Below are positions 54,993 to 63,471 of a stretch of 64,000 nucleotides of DNA, one piece after another. The notes under the pieces are model-generated. The model had not been told where the DNA came from, made no database searches, and saw only the letters and a program-made list of their open reading frames with translations. The position numbers and the translations under genes are program-made. The stretch is taken from contig NZ_CP011112.1 in assembly GCF_001190945.1 (NCBI RefSeq), forward strand, positions 3,782,001 to 3,846,000, written 5' to 3'. Position 1 is the first letter of the stretch. The number at the start of each line of letters is the position of its first letter. This stretch comes from Luteipulveratus mongoliensis (lineage in GTDB: Bacteria; Actinomycetota; Actinomycetes; Actinomycetales; Dermatophilaceae).

Positions 54993-55273
54993 AAGTACTC
55001 CACGTCCTCGGGCACGTCGTAGAACGTCGGGTGGCGGTAGACCTTGTCCGCCGCCGGATCGAAGAACGAGTCCTTCTCATCCGGGCTGCTCGCTGTGATG
55101 TCATCCGCCTTGACGACCCAGACGGACACGCCTTCCTGGCGGCGGGTGTAGAGGTCGCGTGCGTTGCGCAGCGCCATCTCGGCGTCCGGTGCGTGCAGCG
55201 AGCCGACGTGCAGGTGTGAGAGCCCTCGCTTACCCCGGACGAACACCTCGTACAGCGGCCATTCCGAAGTCAT
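54989..55273 (-). CDS. paaB: phenylacetyl-CoA epoxidase subunit PaaB
   Basis: A 94-residue subunit ([20 protein letters not shown]... [17 protein letters not shown]) that bridges the PaaAC heterodimers. The ATG at 55273 overlaps the paaA stop by 4 bp; longer versions add non-conserved residues. Confidence 0.94.
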   Translation of the reverse strand: MTSEWPLYEVFVRGKRGLSHLHVGSLHAPDAEMALRNARDLYTRRQEGVSVWVVKADDITASSPDEKDSFFDPAADKVYRHPTFYDVPEDVEYL

Positions 55274-56316
55274 GCCACGGCCTCCTTCGCGCGTGCTGCG
55301 ACCTTGTCGGCGTACGCATTCGCCGCCTCCCGGACCCACGCACCCTCATCGTGGGCGCGCACGCGGTGCTCGATGCGCTCGGCGTTGCACGGTCCGTCGC
55401 CCTTGACGACGCGCCACAGCTCGTCGAAGTCGATCTCGCCGAAGTCCCAGTGGCCCCGCTCGTCGTTCCAGCGCAGGTCGGGGTCGGGCAGCGTCAGGCC
55501 GAGCTTCTGGGCCTGCGGGACGGTGATGTCGACGAACTTCTGACGCAGGTCATCATTGCTGAACCGCTTGATGCCCCAGGCCATCGACTGCTCGGTGTGC
55601 CCACCGGGAGCCGCGGCATCGCCGGTGTCGGGCGGACCGAACATCATCAGCGCCGGCCACCACCAGCGGTCGGCAGCGTCCTGGGCCATCGCGTGCTGCT
55701 TCTCGGTCCCGCGCGCCAGGGTCCACAAGATCTCGAAGCCCTGCCGCTGGTGGAAGGACTCCTCCTTGCAGACGCGGATCATGGCGCGGGCGTACGGCCC
55801 GTAGGAGCACCGGCACAGCGGCACCTGGTTCATGATCGCGGCGCCGTCGACCAGCCAGCCGATCGCACCCACGTCGGCCCACGTCAGGGTCGGGTAGTTG
55901 AAGATCGAGGAGTACTTCTGCCGCCCCGTGTGCAGCTTGTCGAGCAGCTCGCTGCGGTCCACGCCCAGCGTCTCGGCCGCGCTGTAGAGGTAGAGCCCGT
56001 GGCCGGCCTCGTCCTGCACCTTGGCCATCAGGATCGCCTTGCGCCGCAGGGACGGAGCACGCGAGATCCAGGCGCCCTCGGGCTGCATACCGATGATCTC
56101 GGAGTGCGCGTGCTGAGCGATCTGGCGGATCAGCGTCTTGCGGTAGTCGTCCGGCATCGCGTCACGCGGCTCGATGCGCTGCTCCGCCGCGATGAGGTCA
56201 TCGAAGGATCCCGGCTGCGTACGACGCTGGGTCGCCGTCGGAAGCAGCTCGTCCAGTGCCCCGCCCTCCGCTGCGTTGAGCGGTTCGGAGCCGGGGCCGA
56301 CGTCGTTGCTGTCCAT
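55270..56316 (-). CDS. paaA: phenylacetyl-CoA epoxidase catalytic subunit PaaA
   Basis: A roughly 348-residue di-iron oxygenase subunit that makes the ring-1,2-epoxide of phenylacetyl-CoA. Two iron-binding ExxH motifs are visible: EAGH in [12 protein letters not shown] and ESFH in [11 protein letters not shown]. The CoA-binding region is normal. A GTG two codons upstream (56322) is an alternative start. First gene of paaABCDE; no paaR, paaK or paaZ is in the window. Confidence 0.95.
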   Translation of the reverse strand: MDSNDVGPGSEPLNAAEGGALDELLPTATQRRTQPGSFDDLIAAEQRIEPRDAMPDDYRKTLIRQIAQHAHSEIIGMQPEGAWISRAPSLRRKAILMAKVQDEAGHGLYLYSAAETLGVDRSELLDKLHTGRQKYSSIFNYPTLTWADVGAIGWLVDGAAIMNQVPLCRCSYGPYARAMIRVCKEESFHQRQGFEILWTLARGTEKQHAMAQDAADRWWWPALMMFGPPDTGDAAAPGGHTEQSMAWGIKRFSNDDLRQKFVDITVPQAQKLGLTLPDPDLRWNDERGHWDFGEIDFDELWRVVKGDGPCNAERIEHRVRAHDEGAWVREAANAYADKVAARAKEAVA

Positions 56317-56333
56317 GCTCACAGGATGCCTTC

Positions 56334-56372
56334 TATGACAAGAATACGCAATTCTGTATCCAGACTGTCATA
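56334..56372. promoter_or_regulatory. paaA / GNAT divergent promoter with inverted repeats
   Basis: The region is AT-richer than its surroundings. TATGACA (56334-56340) and TGTCATA (56366-56372) are perfect arms 25 bp apart, and AGAAT-N5-ATTCT (56341-56355) lies inside. On the minus strand TATTCT (56346-56341) is a possible -10 with GACAGT or ATGACA about 17-19 bp upstream. A repressor such as a PaaR-type TetR could bind here. Confidence 0.45.
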
Positions 56373-56400
56373 TGGCCCGCGGCTTGCGAGACTGGCCGCC

Positions 56401-56943
56401 ATGACCACCGACCTCCCCGCTGCGGACGCCGCCGTCCGGACCGCCCGTCCCGCCGATGCGGCAGCCGTCGGTGAGGTCCAGAGCAGGGTGTGGCGGACGG
56501 CGTACGCCGGTCTTCTGCCTCGCGAGGTGCTCGACACCTTCGAGGCCGAGGCCTTCGCGGACATCTGGAGTCGCTCGCTCGCCGAGCCCCCGACCTCTCA
56601 GCACCGGTTGCTCGTGGCCACCGCCGGCACCGATCTCGTCGGCCTCGCCGCGGTCGGACCGACCGACGTCGCCGGCCGCGGCGAGCTGCTCGTCCTCGGC
56701 GTGGCCCCCGAGCACCGTCGGGTCGGCCACGGTTCACGTCTGCTCAACGCAGCCGTGGATACGTTGCGCGCCAACGACTTTCGCGAGATCGAGATCTGGG
56801 TGGCCGTGGGCGACGAGACGACGCGAGCCTTCCTCGAGTCAGCCGGACCGCAGCCCGACGGCGCATGGCGCGACCGGGAGGTCGCCGAGGACGGCACGAC
56901 CGCACGCGAGGTACGACTGGTGGCCTCGATCGTCGGCACATGA
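56401..56943 (+). CDS. GNAT-family N-acetyltransferase
   Basis: A 180-residue acetyltransferase with the N-terminal VRTARPADAAAVGEVQSRVWRTAYAGLLP and the acetyl-CoA loop LGVAPEHRRVGHGSRLLNAAVDTL. The start at 56401 follows the divergent paa promoter; the same frame is open far upstream but only as antisense to paaA. It overlaps azlC by 4 bp. Substrate unknown. Confidence 0.85.
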   Translation: MTTDLPAADAAVRTARPADAAAVGEVQSRVWRTAYAGLLPREVLDTFEAEAFADIWSRSLAEPPTSQHRLLVATAGTDLVGLAAVGPTDVAGRGELLVLGVAPEHRRVGHGSRLLNAAVDTLRANDFREIEIWVAVGDETTRAFLESAGPQPDGAWRDREVAEDGTTAREVRLVASIVGT

Positions 56944-57641
56944 CGGCCGAGGACTCCACAGCGACCTCGAACACACGGCGTAAAGAGGTCGTCCGGCAGA
57001 GCCTGTCTGTCGCGGTCGCCACAGGTCTCTACGGCGTCAGCTTCGGTGCCCTGTCCGTCGCCGCGGGACTGTCCACCTGGCAGACCGTCGCGCTGTCGGT
57101 GCTGCTGTTCAGCGGTGGGTCGCAGTTCGCACTCGTCGGCGTCGTCGCGGCCGGCGGTGCGGGTCTGTCCGCGGTCGCCACGTCAACCCTCCTCGGCGTC
57201 CGCAACGGCCTCTACGGTCTGCAGGTCAGCCGTCTCCTGGAGGCACGCGGCTGGCGCCGGCTGGTAGCCGCACACCTGACGATCGACGAGTCCACCGCTG
57301 TCGCGGTCGTCCAGCCTGAGCGGGAGATGTCGCGCACCGGATTCTGGTGGACCGGGCTCGGCGTCTTTGTCGGCTGGAACTTCACGACCTTCGTGGGCGC
57401 CATGATCGGCAACGCCATAGGCGACCCGAAGACGTACGGCCTGGATGCTGCCGCCGTCGCCGCCTTCTGCGCGTTGCTCTGGCCGCGGCTCGGCTCTCAC
57501 GAGGCTCGCGGCGTCGCCCTCGCCGCAGCGGCCATCGCGCTCCTGCTGGCTCCGCACTCGGCGGCCGGTGTCCCCGTGCTCGCCGCCGCGGCCGCAGCCG
57601 TGCTCGCGGGTCTGCTGCCGCGCAGGAGCACGGCCCCATGA
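56940..57641 (+). CDS. azlC: AzlC-family branched-chain amino acid exporter subunit
   Basis: A 233-residue membrane protein with about five helices: VAVATGLYGVSFGALSVAAGLSTWQTVALSVLLFSGGSQFALVGVVA is the AzlC signature. It pairs with AzlD, whose ATG overlaps its stop (ATGA). Expected substrate is branched-chain amino acids or their analogues, by family. Confidence 0.9.
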   Translation: MTAEDSTATSNTRRKEVVRQSLSVAVATGLYGVSFGALSVAAGLSTWQTVALSVLLFSGGSQFALVGVVAAGGAGLSAVATSTLLGVRNGLYGLQVSRLLEARGWRRLVAAHLTIDESTAVAVVQPEREMSRTGFWWTGLGVFVGWNFTTFVGAMIGNAIGDPKTYGLDAAAVAAFCALLWPRLGSHEARGVALAAAAIALLLAPHSAAGVPVLAAAAAAVLAGLLPRRSTAP

Positions 57642-57952
57642 ATACCTGGGTGATGGTCCTGGTGGCCTGTGGAGCGGCGTACGCGCTGAAGGTGCTGGGC
57701 TACCTCGTGCCCGCTCACCTGCTCGAAGGCCCGATCGTCTCGCGGGTCGTACGGCTGCTGCCGATCTCCCTGCTGGCCGGCCTGGTCGTCGTGCAAGCCT
57801 TCGTCGGAGACGGAGGACGACTCGAAGTCGACGCGCGCGCCGCCGGGTTGGTGGTGGCCATCATCGCGCTGCTCCTGCGAGCGCCGTTCATCGTGGTGGT
57901 CGTGCTGGCTGCTGCCACCGCAGCAGGTCTGCGAGCAGCCGGAATCGGCTGA
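57638..57952 (+). CDS. azlD: AzlD-family branched-chain amino acid exporter subunit
   Basis: A 104-residue protein with three or four helices (AAYALKVLGYLVPAHLLEGPIVSRVVRLLPISLLAGLVVVQAF), the small partner of AzlC. Coupled by a 4-bp overlap. Confidence 0.9.
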   Translation: MNTWVMVLVACGAAYALKVLGYLVPAHLLEGPIVSRVVRLLPISLLAGLVVVQAFVGDGGRLEVDARAAGLVVAIIALLLRAPFIVVVVLAAATAAGLRAAGIG

Positions 57953-57980
57953 CCGCCTGCTCCCAGCGGGCTACATCGTC

Positions 57981-59482
57981 CTACCGGTGCAGCTGGACGA
58001 GGGCCACTGCATAGGCGGGCAAGTCGAAGGCGTCGGTCGGCCGTACGAGGTCGTGCTGGATGCCGTCTCCGCGAGTCCGCAGGAGCGCGGCGCAGCCGCG
58101 GGCACGATAGCCGCGAAGTGCCAAGCGGGTTCTGACCGGGCCTGCGCTGCGATTGACCAGAAGGATCGCGAGACTGCCGTCGGGCTCGCGGACTGCGTGA
58201 GTCGCGATCGCTCCGGTCGTGGATCGGCCGATCAGCCGACCGCCGGGCCGTGCGACGGCGCTGACCAGCTGTTGTGCGTAGTAGGTGGGAAGCCTTGTGC
58301 CGACAGGTGATTCGCAGGTCTCCTGACAGTTGCCGGTGGACAACAGGCCGAGGTCCGCGGTGGGTGAACCGCGTTGCAGAGCCGAGTACAGACCGAACCA
58401 GTGCACCTCACGGGCTCCGGCGGCCAGCAGAGCGAGCTCGGTGTCCGCGAGGTAGGCAGCGTTGCTCTGGGTTGCGCTGTAGGGCATTGCGGCCGGCGCC
58501 GAGTTCACCTCACCGGCAAGAATCCGCACGTGATGGCCCTGGCGGCTGTTCGTGTCGAGCGTTCGGCGCAGGCTGGCGATGGCAGGACCAATGTTGGCGA
58601 CGCTGGCCAGCTCTGGGCCGATCGTCCAGTCGGGGTTGTCGTACGTGCCCAGCCAGTGCACATCCGCGAAGTCGACGGCGCTGGTCAGGCCCGACGTCGC
58701 CGCGACCTCCTTGGTCCATGAGTTGAAGTACCGCAGCCGTGCGCTCGTCGGCGAGCTGCCCGTCAGCCAAGCAGGGTCCAGAGCAAGCAGCTCGACTCCG
58801 ATCTGGACCGTCGGTCCACGGCCTTCATCGCCTTGCTGAACGCGATGACGTTCCGCGCATAACAACGAGCGTTGACCGCGGCCGACTCCCGCCCGCCCGT
58901 CAGCGGTACGCGCCGGTCCGGCTCGGTGTACTGGTCGTTGTAGACCTCCTCGCCGATGATCCAGTTGCGTACGCCGTACCCGCGTTCTCGGTTGGCGTAC
59001 CTCACCCAGGCCGCCGCTTCCGCAGGAGTGCCGGTGCCGTAGTTGACGTGAACCGTCGTGTGGGCACCAGCGGCCCTGGCCACCGCTTCGAACTGGTCGA
59101 AGGTGTACTGAGGCGGGGCAGAGGCATAGCTGTAGCCACCGAGGGCAGCCGTGTCTCTGGCCGCGTCGGGATCAGGCCGCAGGGTATTGGTGCGCCAGTC
59201 GTAGAGGTCGGTCTGTCCGCCGGAGTCGAAGTTCAGGTCCTCGATCCCGGCCTGCCAGATGCGCCGCGCTGTGATCGGCGCCGTCAAGCCCGGATTCCAC
59301 ACCGGGTCGTCGGCACCGATGACCGTCGCGGGCAACCGGCGCACCACGTCCTTTGCGTTGACGCGCACGACCGTGACGGAGTGCGCCTCGTTCGCCCCTG
59401 CGACAGCCGAAGAACTGAGTCCGAGCACGGTGATCATCGCGCACACGACACTCTTGGCACCCAGGACCAACGTCTCAGTCAT
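57981..59482 (-). pseudogene. frameshifted secreted glycosidase (alpha-L-arabinofuranosidase-like)
   Basis: Two overlapping frames encode one protein of about 500 residues. The 5' part (59482 to about 58814) has a signal peptide (VVCAMITVLGLSSSAVAGANEA) and a glycosidase N-terminal half ending in NVIAFSKAMKAVD. The 3' part continues as PTVQIGVELLALDPAWLTGS through VHWLGTYDNP and ILAGEVNSAP to VALVQLHR. Adding one C in GTGGACCGACGG at about 58813 restores a single frame. Clan-A features are visible: WIIGEEVYND (acid/base; the usual Asn before Glu is Glu here) and Glu in LAGEVNS (candidate nucleophile). Either a recent pseudogene or a sequencing error. Confidence 0.75.
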
Positions 59483-59609
59483 GGCGCCCAGACTGCTATC
59501 AGCGGCGACCTCGAACCAGGCCCACTCGTCCTGCGCCCCGCAGGACGAACGTCCTATGGAGCTCGGGACCGCACAATCTCACCGCGCCGATCAGCACGGT
59601 TGGCTCCAG

Positions 59610-60257
59610 TCAGACATCCGCCGGTGCGCGCTCCGGCTCGGGCGCGTTCGTGCGCGCCGCGCGCCGGCGTGCGATCAGGGCTCGGCCGACCTCGATGAGA
59701 GCCGAGGCGACGAGCGCCATGCCGATGCCGAGCATCAGCCCCTTGAGCGGCTCGTGCTGGAAGGCCGCTCCCCCGATATAACCCATCAGGCAGCCGTGAA
59801 CCGCCCACAGGAAGACGCCCAGGCTGTCGAAAGCGGTGAACCGGCGTACGGGATAGCCCGTTGCTCCGAGCACAAGGGTGGTGGCGATTCGGCCCCAGGG
59901 GATGAAGCGCGCGATGACGAGGGTCATGCCACCGCGCTTGTCCAGCATCGTCTTGGCGCTCGCGATCGCTCTGCCGCGGCGGCTGTCGGGCGGGACCGCG
60001 TCCACTCGCGAGGCGAGCCGGCGACCGATGAAGAAGGTGAGGTGATCACCGATCAGGGCGCCGAGACCGGCCGAGAGGATCACGGCGACGACGTTCGGAG
60101 TGCCGTCCGAGCCGGCGTACACACCCGCCATGATCAGCGGCGCCTCGCTCGGAAAGATCGGCACCAGGGCATCGAGCAACGACATCCCGAACAACGCCGG
60201 ATAGACCCAGACCGAGCCCATCATCTGCTCGACCCAGCTCAGGATCTGATCGATCAC
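59610..60257 (-). CDS. DedA-family membrane protein
   Basis: A 215-residue DedA/SNARE-associated-type protein. Conserved re-entrant segments are VPIFPSEAPLIMAGVYAG (acidic residue) and VIARFIPWGRIATTLVLGATGYPVRRF (essential Arg). The C-terminal helix is followed by an Arg-rich tail. DedA proteins flip lipids or polyprenyl carriers and support proton-motive force. The start is GTG 60257. It precedes no partner gene. Confidence 0.88.
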   Translation of the reverse strand: MIDQILSWVEQMMGSVWVYPALFGMSLLDALVPIFPSEAPLIMAGVYAGSDGTPNVVAVILSAGLGALIGDHLTFFIGRRLASRVDAVPPDSRRGRAIASAKTMLDKRGGMTLVIARFIPWGRIATTLVLGATGYPVRRFTAFDSLGVFLWAVHGCLMGYIGGAAFQHEPLKGLMLGIGMALVASALIEVGRALIARRRAARTNAPEPERAPADV

Positions 60258-60326
60258 GTCCCCACCACGCCCCGCATGGCGTCACGCTAGGTCGGCCAGG
60301 CGACCAGCACCTGAACTCCGGATGTC

Positions 60327-61073
60327 CTACAGACCCAGGTAGTGCTCGAGGCCGACGGTCAGCCCCGGGTGCCCGGCCACGTCGCGTACGCCGGTCAGCA
60401 CGCCGGGCATGAAGCTCACCCGGTCGAACGAGTCGTGTCGGATCGTGAGCGCCTCACCGATCGCACCGAAGGCGACCTCCTGGTGTGCGACGCGGCCGCG
60501 AAGGCGCAGCGCATGCACGGGTACGCCGTCCACGCGGGCCCCACGAGCGCCGTCGGGATCCGTGGTCGTCGCGTCGGGGACGTCTCCGAGTCCGGCCTCA
60601 CGTCGCGCCTCGGCAATGAGTGACGCGGTCCTCGCCGCGGTGCCGGACGGTGCGTCGACCTTGTCCGGGTGGTGGGTCTCCACGACCTCGACGGACTCGT
60701 AGAACCGGGCGGCCTGCCGGGCGAACGACATCATCAGCAGCGCGCCGATCGCGAAGTTGGGCGCGATGAGCACTCCGACCTCCGGCTTGGCCGCGAGCTG
60801 GTCGCGCAGCGCGGCGAGCCGTGGGTCGGTCCAACCCGTGGTGCCGACGACAGCGTGCACGCCCTGCTCGACACAGTGCGCGATGTTGGCCGGCGAGGAG
60901 TCCGGCACAGTCAGCTCGACTGCGACCTGCGCACCGCCGAGGTCGCCGAGGTCGTCGCCGACGTCGAACCGGCCCACGAGCTCGAGGTCCTCCGCAGCCT
61001 CGACCGCCTGGCACGCCTGCGAGCCCATGCGGCCGGATGCGCCGATCACGGCCACCTTGATCAGATCAGTCAC
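60327..61073 (-). CDS. dapB: 4-hydroxy-tetrahydrodipicolinate reductase
   Basis: A 248-residue DapB. The NAD(P) site is VAVIGASGRMGSQ at residues 7-19, the GTTGW loop follows, and the catalytic ETHHPDKVDAPSGTA is intact. Start GTG 61073 with TAGGCT 7 nt upstream and no ribosome-binding site indicates leaderless expression. Works with DapA, encoded elsewhere in this window. Confidence 0.96.
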   Translation of the reverse strand: MTDLIKVAVIGASGRMGSQACQAVEAAEDLELVGRFDVGDDLGDLGGAQVAVELTVPDSSPANIAHCVEQGVHAVVGTTGWTDPRLAALRDQLAAKPEVGVLIAPNFAIGALLMMSFARQAARFYESVEVVETHHPDKVDAPSGTAARTASLIAEARREAGLGDVPDATTTDPDGARGARVDGVPVHALRLRGRVAHQEVAFGAIGEALTIRHDSFDRVSFMPGVLTGVRDVAGHPGLTVGLEHYLGL

Positions 61074-61125
61074 GACGCCCAGCCTACGAGGGCTGCCGCA
61101 ACCCGGACCGACGGGCCACGGCGGG

Positions 61126-63192
61126 CTACCAGTGGATGCCAGGGATCAGGCGTACGGCATCGCGCGCCAGTCCAGCGACACCCGAACGCTCCGCGATCCG
61201 ACCGACCGGACGCGCGGCCCGCCCGACCCGGTCGCGGACGTTCAGCGCGATGTCGAACGTGTCGCTGCCGGCGTCGTTGCCACCGTCGGCGCTACGGGTG
61301 GCGCCCGTCGACGCGGCGGCCGCTGAGTCCGGGAACATCAAGAACATCTGGTGCTGGATGAAGGCCGTCAGCGACGGCGTCAGGAAGTGGCCCACGGTCG
61401 CCAGGCTGCCCAGGGGCGTGTCGATGCGGCGCGGGTGCTCCGCGATCGCCTTCACCACGATGGCGGCAGCCTTCTGTGGCGTGAGGACGTTCATTCGGTC
61501 ATAGGTGTCGGTGGCCGCGATCATCCGGGTACGCACGAGTGGCATGTGGATGTTGGTGAACGTGACGTGCTGCGAGACGGTCTCGCTTGCGGTGACGTCG
61601 CTGAACGCATCGAGCGCCGCCTTGGAGGCGACGTACGCGCCGAAGCGCGGACCCTTGGCGAGCACACCGATCGTCGAGACATTGACGACGCGTCCGAACT
61701 TGCGCTCGGCCATCTGCGGCAGCAGCTCGAGGGTGATGTGCACTGCCCCGAAGTAGTTCACGGCCATGGTGCGCTCGTAGTCGTGCAGCCGGTCGGTCGC
61801 GTTCAGCGTGGCTCGCCGGATCGAGCGGCCGGCGTTGTTGACGAGGACATCGACGTGGTCGTGGTCCGTCAGGATCGTCTTGACCACCACGCTGACCGAG
61901 TCCGGATCGGTGAGGTCGCACGCGTAGGCGTGCACGTCGCCACCCTCTGCCCGCAGCTCGGACTCGGTGGCCTTCAGCTCGAGCTCGTTGCGGGCCAGGA
62001 TGATGACCTTCGCGCCCTTCGACGCGCACAGCCGTGCCGACTCCTTGCCGATGCCGGAGGAGCCGCCGGTGATCACCACGTGGCGTCCGTCGAGCGGCCC
62101 ACCCGGTCCGGGTCTGCGGTGCCGGTCGGGATCGAGCTCACGCTCCCAGTAGCCGTAGAGCGCCGGGGCGTAGTCGGCCAGGTCGGGCAGCGCGACGCTG
62201 AGTCCGGCCAGGGTGTCGATCGTGCGGTCGGCGTCGAAGCGGGTGCGCAGGTGCAGGGCATCGAGCAGAACCGGCGGGATGCCGAGCTGCTGGGCGAACA
62301 GGTCCCGGCCGGTCCGCAGTGGTGCGCGACCGCTGAGATCCATTGCGGCTTGGGCGATTTCGCGAGGCAGCACGCCGATGCCGCGCGGACCACCGATGGC
62401 CGGGGCGAGCGCGTTGTAGAGCTCGGTCATGCTCTGCGGCCGAGGACTGGTCAGGTGCCACACGCTGCGGTCCGGCTGCGGACGCGTCATCAGCGCGACG
62501 ATGGCGTCGGCGACGAAGTCGACCGGGACGACGTTGGTATCACCCATCTCGGGCAGCAGGACGGGCAGCGCCGCAGGCAGCCGACCGAGCTGCCTCAGCA
62601 GCCCGAAGAAGTAGTACGGGCCGTCGATCTTGTCCATCTCGCCGGTGCGGGAGTCCCCCACGACGACGGCCGGCCGGTAGACCTGCCAGTGCAGGCCGTC
62701 CGCGCCGCGGACGAGCTGCTCGGCCAGGAACTTGGTGCGGTGGTAGGGCGAGGGGAAGTGCTGCCCGAGATCGAACTGATCCTCTGAATAGCTCCCGTGG
62801 TAGTCGCCGGCCACTGCGATGGACGAGACGTGGTGCAGCACCGCACCGAGCCCCAGAGCCAGGTCGATGACCGACGAGGTGCCCTCGACGTTGGCCGCCT
62901 GCTGGCTGTCCGCATCGGCAGTCATGTCGTAGATCGCGCCGAGGTGCAGGATGTGCTCGATCCCCATGGGTGCGCCACTGGGACCGAGCCCCAGCCCGGG
63001 TGCTGTGAGGTCCCCGACGAGGGCATGCACGCGGTCACCTCCCGGCCACCCGCTCGCCAGCCTCGTCAGTCGGGAGACCGAGGACTCGCGTACGAGGACA
63101 TGGACCTCAGCGGTCGCGTCCGCCTCGAGGAGACGCGGCAGCACGTGCCTCCCGATGAAGCCCGTGCCTCCGGTGATCAGATAACCCGTCAT
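61126..63192 (-). CDS. two-domain fatty acyl-CoA reductase (AcrA1-like SDR fusion)
   Basis: A 688-residue protein made of two short-chain-dehydrogenase-like domains. The first is an extended SDR/NAD-binding-4 reductase (ITGGTGFIGRHV at about 6-17; YHRTKF with the Tyr/Lys pair). The second, from about residue 368, is a classical SDR (ITGGSSGIGKES; NNAGRSIRR; YVASKAALD). This resembles mycobacterial acyl-CoA reductases (AcrA1 type) that produce aldehydes or alcohols for wax-ester synthesis. Start ATG with AAGGA upstream. Located between dapB and pnp. Confidence 0.85.
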   Translation of the reverse strand: MTGYLITGGTGFIGRHVLPRLLEADATAEVHVLVRESSVSRLTRLASGWPGGDRVHALVGDLTAPGLGLGPSGAPMGIEHILHLGAIYDMTADADSQQAANVEGTSSVIDLALGLGAVLHHVSSIAVAGDYHGSYSEDQFDLGQHFPSPYHRTKFLAEQLVRGADGLHWQVYRPAVVVGDSRTGEMDKIDGPYYFFGLLRQLGRLPAALPVLLPEMGDTNVVPVDFVADAIVALMTRPQPDRSVWHLTSPRPQSMTELYNALAPAIGGPRGIGVLPREIAQAAMDLSGRAPLRTGRDLFAQQLGIPPVLLDALHLRTRFDADRTIDTLAGLSVALPDLADYAPALYGYWERELDPDRHRRPGPGGPLDGRHVVITGGSSGIGKESARLCASKGAKVIILARNELELKATESELRAEGGDVHAYACDLTDPDSVSVVVKTILTDHDHVDVLVNNAGRSIRRATLNATDRLHDYERTMAVNYFGAVHITLELLPQMAERKFGRVVNVSTIGVLAKGPRFGAYVASKAALDAFSDVTASETVSQHVTFTNIHMPLVRTRMIAATDTYDRMNVLTPQKAAAIVVKAIAEHPRRIDTPLGSLATVGHFLTPSLTAFIQHQMFLMFPDSAAAASTGATRSADGGNDAGSDTFDIALNVRDRVGRAARPVGRIAERSGVAGLARDAVRLIPGIHW

Positions 63193-63315
63193 CAGCCCAT
63201 CCTTCGCGGTCGCGGCGGCCCAAGGTTACCGGTGCGTAACTTTCCTGGGAAGGCCCCGCCCACATGAGCCGATGTCACAGCCCAGAACCCGTGGCCAAAC
63301 CGGATGCCATCGTGA

Positions 63316-63398
63316 CCTGAGGAGTGGCCCGACCGGTCACTCCTCAGGCGCCTTGGTACCCCTAGACCTGAGCAGCGGCTCGATCGGTCGCTCCTCAG
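63316..63398. repeat. pair of 32-bp palindromic repeats
   Basis: Two direct copies (63316-63347 and 63367-63398, 27 of 32 positions identical) begin CCTGAGSAG and end CTCCTCAG. Each is itself an inverted repeat around a GACCGGTC- or GATCGGTC-like centre. They lie between pnp and the acyl-CoA reductase gene and may be members of a genome-wide repeat family. Confidence 0.75.
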
Positions 63399-63412
63399 AT
63401 GCCCCAGGCTGG

Positions 63413-63450
63413 CCGAAGGCCCGGCACCCACAGGGGTGCCGGGCCTTCGG
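63413..63450 (-). terminator. pnp terminator hairpin
   Basis: A perfect 17-bp stem (63413-63429 with 63434-63450) and ACAG loop lie 22 bp beyond the pnp stop. Its strength and position make it the pnp terminator, although no T-tract follows. Confidence 0.7.
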
Positions 63451-63471
63451 TTCGTGCGTGAGACTGCGCCG

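Noticed and set aside
55159-56400. Extended N-terminus for the GNAT gene
   Set aside because: This part is antisense to paaA and paaB; the GNAT domain begins at the ATG at 56401.
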